DNA from: Rhodopseudomonas infernalis
GTDB lineage: Bacteria > Pseudomonadota > Alphaproteobacteria > Rhizobiales > Xanthobacteraceae
Assembly (NCBI RefSeq): GCF_022271405.1
Contig: NZ_JAJNAL010000005.1
Location: forward strand, 108,302-172,301
DNA length: 64,000 nt
Direction: 5' to 3'
This document shows positions 55,463 through 64,000 of this stretch, in pieces (the stretch's first letter is position 1; each line of letters opens with the position of its first letter). Position numbers and translations under genes: made by a program. The notes under the pieces are model-generated. The model saw nothing but the letters and a program-made list of their open reading frames with translations, had not been told where the DNA came from and ran no database searches.

Positions 55463-56782
55463 TCAACTGACGAGATAGCTCCTCACCAGCCGCGGCGCAG
55501 ACCATTTGGCGGCAAACGCTTCCATCAGCCAGAGGCCGGGATACTCGGCCGCGAAGGCGATGCGGTGGGTTTGGCCGGCGTCGATTGCCAGCGTGTCGAG
55601 CCAGAATGGCTTCCAGCCATCGTCGAGCCGGTCGAGCAGCCGGAAGTGATGTCCGTGAAGATGGAAGACCATCGGCTGGGTCGCGCGGTTGGTCAGCGTC
55701 AGCACCACGGTGCGACCGCGCTTGGCTTGAAATGCAGGGCCGGAGGCGGGGACGAATTTATCGGGCGCGAACCAGTCGAACTGGGCCGGCGCGAGCGCGC
55801 CGAGCGGCAGTTCGACGCGCAGCGCCGAGCCGAGCGGTAGCTGCGCCGGCAGGCCGTAGACGGGCAGCGGCGATGGCGGCGGCAGCGGTGTGGCGCGCAG
55901 CGGCGGCTCGGATGAGGTTACCAGCCGGCCGAGCGGCGTCGGCTTTCCGCCATCGAGCAAGGTGAGCGCGGCGGAAGAGCCGGGTGGCTGCGTGGCATCG
56001 ATCAGCACATCGACCCGGCCACCGGGCGTCAGCACCAGTGTGCCGCCGCGTGCCAGAAATGGCTCGGCCGGCTGACCGTCGAGGCCGATCACCCGGACGT
56101 CGTAACTGTCGATTCGCACAGCGATCACACCGCGCTGGCAGCCATTGATGAAGCGCAGCCTGAAGCGGCCGTTCGGACGCAGCGTAATGTCGGCGCTCGG
56201 CTTGCCGTTGATGGTGTAGAGCCACGGCGCGTCACCGGCATCGACGCCGGCAGCGAGCGGTTGGCCGGTCGGGCTGAGCCTGGCGTCTTCGATCAGCACC
56301 ACCTCGTCGCCGTCGACCTGCAGCGGTTTGTCGTCCTGGACCACTAACGGCAGCACCGGCATCGGCGCGCTGCCGTCGGCGCCGAGCCGGAGGTCGGCCA
56401 GCAGCGTGCCGGCGGAGCGCAATGATACTTTGAACTCGTCCTTGCCGCCGGGGGGCACCGGTCGGCGCGCCACCAGCGGCTCCGCTGCTGCGGCACCGTC
56501 GAGGCCGCGAAACGTCAGCAATACAGGCTGTTGCAGGGTGTTCTCGAAGCGAACCGTGAGCTCATCGCCGCGTTGGAGAGGAGCCTTATCTGTCCACAGC
56601 AGCGCCGGCCGCGACACGGGCTCGGTGCCTGCCTTGAGTACGACCGGCTCGGCCGCCGCGCGCAGCGTCAGCGACTTGCCGGCCGCGTTCGATGGCAGGG
56701 GCAGGGTGCCGGAGAAAGTGAGGCCGCCGAGGCCGGCGAGCAGAGTGCGGCGCGTGACCGCAGCGCGTGGGTGCGTCATCAT
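55463..56782 (-). CDS. Multicopper-oxidase-fold protein with most copper ligands missing, Tat-exported
   Basis: A 439-residue cupredoxin-domain protein with a twin-arginine signal (VTRRTLLAGLGGLTFSG). Three cupredoxin-like domains can be followed, but the usual N-terminal HxHG and HxH motifs are replaced (LTFRGLDG; GTLLADLRLG). The C-terminal HCHxxxH is also gone (YPGLWLMEAFAAKW). Only the HLHGHHF segment at about 374-380 remains. It resembles SufI/FtsP-like or other non-oxidase members. Laccase activity is unlikely; a structural or copper-binding role is possible. Confidence 0.75.
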   Translation of the reverse strand: MMTHPRAAVTRRTLLAGLGGLTFSGTLPLPSNAAGKSLTLRAAAEPVVLKAGTEPVSRPALLWTDKAPLQRGDELTVRFENTLQQPVLLTFRGLDGAAAAEPLVARRPVPPGGKDEFKVSLRSAGTLLADLRLGADGSAPMPVLPLVVQDDKPLQVDGDEVVLIEDARLSPTGQPLAAGVDAGDAPWLYTINGKPSADITLRPNGRFRLRFINGCQRGVIAVRIDSYDVRVIGLDGQPAEPFLARGGTLVLTPGGRVDVLIDATQPPGSSAALTLLDGGKPTPLGRLVTSSEPPLRATPLPPPSPLPVYGLPAQLPLGSALRVELPLGALAPAQFDWFAPDKFVPASGPAFQAKRGRTVVLTLTNRATQPMVFHLHGHHFRLLDRLDDGWKPFWLDTLAIDAGQTHRIAFAAEYPGLWLMEAFAAKWSAPRLVRSYLVS

Positions 56783-56927
56783 GCGATGCGGACCACGTTC
56801 GGGTGGCGCTGTCCACTGCGGCAGCCCGACGCGGTGCGATGCAACTGCGGGTTTTTCTTGATGCGCGACCTATTTGTCATGTTATAAGCCCGCCGCCCGC
56901 GGCATCGCGGTCGGACATGATGCTCTC

Positions 56928-57012
56928 GCGGGCGTGGCGGAACTGGTAGACGCGCTGGATTTAGGTTCCAGTGACGAAAGTCGTGGGGGTTCGAGTCCCT
57001 CCGCCCGCACCA
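56928..57012 (+). tRNA. tRNA-Leu (anticodon UAG)
   Basis: 85 bases including an encoded CCA. The acceptor stem GCGGGCG/CGCCCGC is perfect. The anticodon stem CTGGA/TCCAG encloses TTTAGGT with anticodon TAG. A long variable arm and GGTTCGAGTCC T-arm are present, as in class II tRNAs. Confidence 0.97.
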
Positions 57013-57164
57013 CGCAAGTGCTTTGCTCATGACGAATTTCCGGCGGGCCGGGTCCTTCAGGGCACGCGTTCGCCAAACCACAGGTGCAGGCTTCCGCCGC
57101 GCATCGCCATACTCGACACCTCCAGCCGAGCGGCTGGATCACACGGAAGAAGAAGATCGACGCC

Positions 57165-58523
57165 ATGCAGGTCAAGGAAACCATCGCCGACGGGTTGAAG
57201 CGCGAATTCCAAGTCAGTGTCCCGGCTGCGGATATCGACGCGCAGATCGATGCGCGGCTGGTCGATCTGAAAGACAAGGTCAAACTCAACGGCTTCCGCC
57301 CCGGCAAGGTGCCGGTGGCCCATCTCAAGCGCGTCTATGGCCGTTCGGTCGCCGCGGAGACCATCGACAAGCTGGTCCGCGAGACCAATGACGGCATCTT
57401 CGCCGAGCGCGGCTTCCGCCTCGCCACCGAGCCGAAGATCACGATGCCGCAGGATCAGAAGGAAATCGAGCAGATCCTCGAAGGCAAGTCGGACCTCAAT
57501 TACACCGTCGCCATTGAGGTCGTGCCGACCATCGAACTGGCCGATTTCAAGAGCTTCGCGGTCGAGAAGCCGGTGGTCGAGGTCGGCGAGTCCGACGTCG
57601 ATGAAGCAATCAAGCGGATCGCCGACAGCAACCGCGCCTACAGCGACAAGGGCGAGGGCGCCAAGGCCGAGAATGGCGATCGCGTCACCGTGTCGTTCGT
57701 CGGCAAGATCGACGGCGTCGCCTTCGACGGCGGCACCGGCTCGGACATTCCGGTGGTGATCGGCTCGGCCAGCTTCATTCCGGGCTTCGAGGACCAACTG
57801 GTCGGTATCGCCCAGGGCGAGACCCGGACCATCAAGGTGTCGTTCCCGGAGAACTATGCCAGCGACACGCTGGCCGGCAAGCCGGCCGAATTCGAGACCA
57901 CCGCCACCAAGGTCGAGGCTCCGCAGGAGACCACGATCGACGACGAGTTCGCCAAGACGCTCGGCATGGAATCGCTCGACAAGCTGAAGGAGGCCGCCAA
58001 GGCCCGGCTCGCCGCCGAATACGCCGGCGCCTCGCGGCTGCGCGTCAAGCGCCAGCTGCTCGACCGCCTCGACGAGACCCATAAGTTCGATGCGCCGCCG
58101 TCGCTGGTGGAGCAGGAATTCGCCGTGATGTGGCAGTCGATCAACGCCGAGATGCAGCAGAACGGCAAGACCTTCGCCGACGAGAACACCACCGAAGAGG
58201 CGGCGCGCGAGGAATACCGCAAGATCGCGGACCGCCGCGTCCGGCTCGGACTGGTGCTGTCCGAGATCGGCGAGAAGAACAAGATTCAGGTTACCGACGA
58301 CGAGGTCAGCCGTGCGGTGATCGAGCGCGCTCGGCAGATGCCCGGCCGCGAGAAGGAAGTCTGGGACTTCTACCGCAGCAATCCCGAGGCGCTGGCCCAG
58401 CTTCGCGCCCCGATCTACGAAGACAAGGTGGTCGATTACATCCTCGAGCTCGCCAACGTGACCGACAAGCCGGTCTCCCGCGAGGAGCTCTACAAGGACG
58501 ACGACGACAAGACCGCAGCCTGA
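57165..58523 (+). CDS. tig: Trigger factor
   Basis: A 452-residue ribosome-associated chaperone and prolyl isomerase. The ribosome-docking signature GFRPGKVP lies at about residues 43-50. The FKBP-type PPIase domain (about 150-240) contains [20 protein letters not shown] and [11 protein letters not shown]. The C-terminal substrate-cradle domain follows. It ends in an acidic DDDDK tail. The start at 57165 ([15 protein letters not shown]) is that of the family. First of the tig-clpP-clpX-lon order. Confidence 0.97.
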   Translation: MQVKETIADGLKREFQVSVPAADIDAQIDARLVDLKDKVKLNGFRPGKVPVAHLKRVYGRSVAAETIDKLVRETNDGIFAERGFRLATEPKITMPQDQKEIEQILEGKSDLNYTVAIEVVPTIELADFKSFAVEKPVVEVGESDVDEAIKRIADSNRAYSDKGEGAKAENGDRVTVSFVGKIDGVAFDGGTGSDIPVVIGSASFIPGFEDQLVGIAQGETRTIKVSFPENYASDTLAGKPAEFETTATKVEAPQETTIDDEFAKTLGMESLDKLKEAAKARLAAEYAGASRLRVKRQLLDRLDETHKFDAPPSLVEQEFAVMWQSINAEMQQNGKTFADENTTEEAAREEYRKIADRRVRLGLVLSEIGEKNKIQVTDDEVSRAVIERARQMPGREKEVWDFYRSNPEALAQLRAPIYEDKVVDYILELANVTDKPVSREELYKDDDDKTAA

Positions 58524-58543
58524 GCCGATCTGTAGCTATTCCA

Positions 58544-58577
58544 AACGGCCGCCGCGGCATCCGTCGCGGCGGCCGTT
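58544..58577 (+). terminator. Strong hairpin after tig
   Basis: AACGGCCGCCGCG and CGCGGCGGCCGTT form a 13-bp GC-rich stem with an 8-base loop, 21 bases after the stop. There is no long U-tract, so it may slow or stabilise rather than terminate. The remaining 260 bases to clpP hold no gene I can see. Confidence 0.6.
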
Positions 58578-58840
58578 CTGCGTCATAGGCACTGTTAACG
58601 ATGCCGCTCGAAAGCCGCCCGGCTCGGCTGGAAAGCCGGCCGCTGGTTTTGCGGTGAGCCACCGAATCGGTATCAACTCGGCTCAGAAACGGGGCTCACC
58701 CTTGTGGCCGGGCAATCGGCCCATATCTGAGCAATCGATTTCACGTCCTGCATCACGGGACGATCGCCGCGGCGGAGCCGGTCGCCAGACCGGTCTTGCA
58801 CCCCTCGCGCCATCGTCTTCGACAACCCTCAGGTGAATCT

Positions 58841-59479
58841 ATGCGCGATCCGGTCGAAACCTACATGAACCTCGTGCCGATGGTGGTCGAGCAGACCAAC
58901 CGCGGCGAACGAGCCTACGACATCTTCTCGCGCCTCCTGAAAGAGCGGATCATCTTCCTGACCGGACCGGTCGAGGACGGCATGTCGACGCTGGTGGTCG
59001 CCCAGCTGCTGTTCCTCGAAGCCGAGAACCCGAAGAAGGAAATCTCGATGTACATCAACTCGCCGGGCGGCGTGGTGACGTCGGGCCTGGCGATCTACGA
59101 CACCATGCAGTTCATCCGCCCGCCGGTATCGACGCTATGCACCGGCCAGGCTGCTTCGATGGGCTCGCTGCTGCTGGCCGCCGGCCACAAGGATATGCGG
59201 TTCTCGCTGCCGAACGCCCGGATCATGGTCCACCAGCCCTCCGGCGGGTTCCAGGGCCAGGCCACCGACATTATGCTGCATGCCCAGGAGATCCTGAACC
59301 TGAAGAAGCGGCTGAACGAGATCTACGTCCACCACACCGGCCAGACCTACAAGGCGATCGAGGACGCGCTGGAGCGCGACAAATTCCTCACCGCCGAGAT
59401 GGCTCGCGACTTCGGCATTGTCGACAAGGTGATCGACAAGCGCGCCGAGGAAGCCGCTGCGGTCGCGAAAGCGACCTAA
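58841..59479 (+). CDS. clpP: ATP-dependent Clp protease proteolytic subunit
   Basis: A 212-residue serine protease forming the tetradecameric chamber used with ClpX or ClpA. The catalytic Ser is in [11 protein letters not shown] (about residue 106), His in [10 protein letters not shown] (about 131), and Asp in the ERDKF region. AGGTGA lies before the ATG at 58841. A frame from 58796 is longer, but the family starts at [19 protein letters not shown]. Confidence 0.97.
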   Translation: MRDPVETYMNLVPMVVEQTNRGERAYDIFSRLLKERIIFLTGPVEDGMSTLVVAQLLFLEAENPKKEISMYINSPGGVVTSGLAIYDTMQFIRPPVSTLCTGQAASMGSLLLAAGHKDMRFSLPNARIMVHQPSGGFQGQATDIMLHAQEILNLKKRLNEIYVHHTGQTYKAIEDALERDKFLTAEMARDFGIVDKVIDKRAEEAAAVAKAT

Positions 59480-59861
59480 GCAGGGCTGCGCGGGGTTGAA
59501 CCTGGTGAAAGCCTCAGGGGCAGGGTACGGATGTTCCGCTTTCGTGCCTATGCTCGTGTCAATCCCGCAACTCTGCCCTGTTTTCGCCGATGCAGGGTCG
59601 CTTAACCGCAGCAAATCACGCTATTGTCACGGGTCCCGGCTCGGGGCGCGGTTAGTGAAATCTTGATAGACGGGTGACAGCATGGTTGGCTGAACCTGAT
59701 CGACGAAAGTGTTTGGGGGATTCGAAGCGGCCGCGATTGGTGCGGCCACAAAGGTGCGGGGGCTTTTCTGGTACGGAATTTGCTCCATTTACACTGGGTC
59801 TGTCGGGTCCAACCGGGAGACGCAGCTGCCAGAGAAGACCGAACCGCGGACGGAGAACGAA
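59480..59861. other. Intergenic between clpP and clpX
   Basis: About 380 bases. It contains the clpX promoter region. No RNA gene, riboswitch or named repeat is recognised, and a plausible open frame from 59709 merely extends clpX upstream without conserved start features. Confidence 0.4.
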
Positions 59862-61136
<1,275 letters not shown>

Positions 61137-61183
61137 TGGCCGGCCTGCGCACGGAATTTTCCGCGCGACACGGCCAAGACAAT

Positions 61184-61215
61184 CGGGCTGCCGGGACCTC
61201 TCGGCAGCCCGTTTT
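61184..61215 (+). terminator. Rho-independent terminator of clpX
   Basis: CGGGCTGCCG, an 8-base loop and CGGCAGCCCG are followed by TTTT, 47 bases after the clpX stop. The rest of the gap to lon (61216-61464) has a TTGACA at 61280-61285 with a poor -10 (CCTAAT, 19 bases on) that may be the lon promoter. Confidence 0.9.
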
Positions 61216-61464
61216 CGTCCGAGGTGAGGCCGCGCGTAACCTGCGCGTAAGCCTGACAAAACGGCGCTCTCTCCGCGACTTGACACCCCCCGGGGTGATA
61301 GCCACCTAATGTTCACGGCGATGACACGCGTTATCAGGATTCGCCTTCAAATCCGGACGAGTGGGGCCTAAGCCGGCCGAAACGCGCCGGTACACTCGGC
61401 ACCTTGTGGTGACCGCGCCGGTGGCGGGTCACGGGCAAGGGGGCACAAAGAAAAGGAACGGGCC

Positions 61465-63900
<2,436 letters not shown>

Positions 63901-63927
63901 CCGGCGACAGCCTCACAACGCAATCAG

Positions 63928-63952
63928 CGGCGCCCCTAGCGGGCGCCGTTTT
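63928..63952 (+). terminator. Rho-independent terminator of lon
   Basis: CGGCGCCC, CTAGC and GGGCGCCG are followed by TTTT, 27 bases after the lon stop. Confidence 0.85.
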
Positions 63953-63957
63953 GCGTT

Positions 63958-64000
63958 GGGGGGGGGGGGGGGGGGGGGGGCGGGGAGGGGGGGGGGGGGG
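63958..64000. other. Poly-G run, probable sequencing or assembly artefact
   Basis: 43 bases with only two non-G letters (C at 63981, A at 63986). This is not natural for this genome and resembles the dark-base poly-G tail of two-colour sequencing at a contig edge. Confidence 0.9.

Overview
The window is high-GC alphaproteobacterial chromosome. Gene content and order (pepA-holC; tig-clpP-clpX-lon; glnB-glnA; nrdJ; CUT1 transporter) and families of palindromic intergenic repeats suggest a Rhodopseudomonas/Bradyrhizobium-type member of the Nitrobacteraceae. This placement is inference from gene families; no 16S gene is present. Coding density is normal and gene orientation is mixed. The last ~43 bases are almost pure G and look like a sequencing artefact, so the right edge is probably a contig end.

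Layout. 1-6 kb: 3' part of pepA, holC, a lipoprotein, a phosphodiesterase, a methyltransferase, a CHMI-type tautomerase, a 2H phosphoesterase and an NAD-binding protein. 6-13 kb: a MocR regulator divergent from a five-gene operon (BenE-like transporter, FAD amino-acid oxidase, RidA, alanine racemase, SHMT paralogue), read as D-amino-acid or alpha-methylserine catabolism. 13-18 kb: a secreted aspartyl-protease-like protein with a long structured upstream transcript, a diguanylate cyclase, a DOPA-dioxygenase-like protein, a GNAT enzyme and a HicAB locus whose toxin gene is frameshifted.

18.5-33 kb is the most interesting part, a cobalamin/metal acquisition island. One cobalamin riboswitch precedes a siderophore-type TonB receptor, a FhuF-like Fe-S reductase and a BacA/SbmA-type ABC transporter. 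A second precedes a protein that itself looks like a cobalamin-binding sensor. Next comes a decayed fragment of metE. Last is a Zur-box-controlled operon of TonB receptor, exported CobN-like chelatase, ExbB/TolQ-like channel and DUF2149 protein. That operon has the hallmarks of a proton-motive-force-driven periplasmic metal-tetrapyrrole processing machine. The B12-dependent ribonucleotide reductase nrdJ follows at 34.8-38.6 kb with an ImmA/IrrE-type protease directly behind it.

39-50 kb: a DMT exporter, a polytopic membrane protein, and a CUT1 ABC transporter followed by a hydroxyacid dehydrogenase and an amidase. 50-57 kb: a TetR regulator, glnB-glnA with a sigma-54 promoter and an unusual 15-bp tandem repeat in the leader, nnrDE, a multicopper-oxidase-fold protein that has lost most copper ligands, and tRNA-Leu(UAG). 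57-64 kb: trigger factor, ClpP, ClpX and Lon.

Short palindromic repeats of at least five families fill many intergenic gaps. In two places at 33 kb one such repeat is joined to a copy of the 3' end of hicB.
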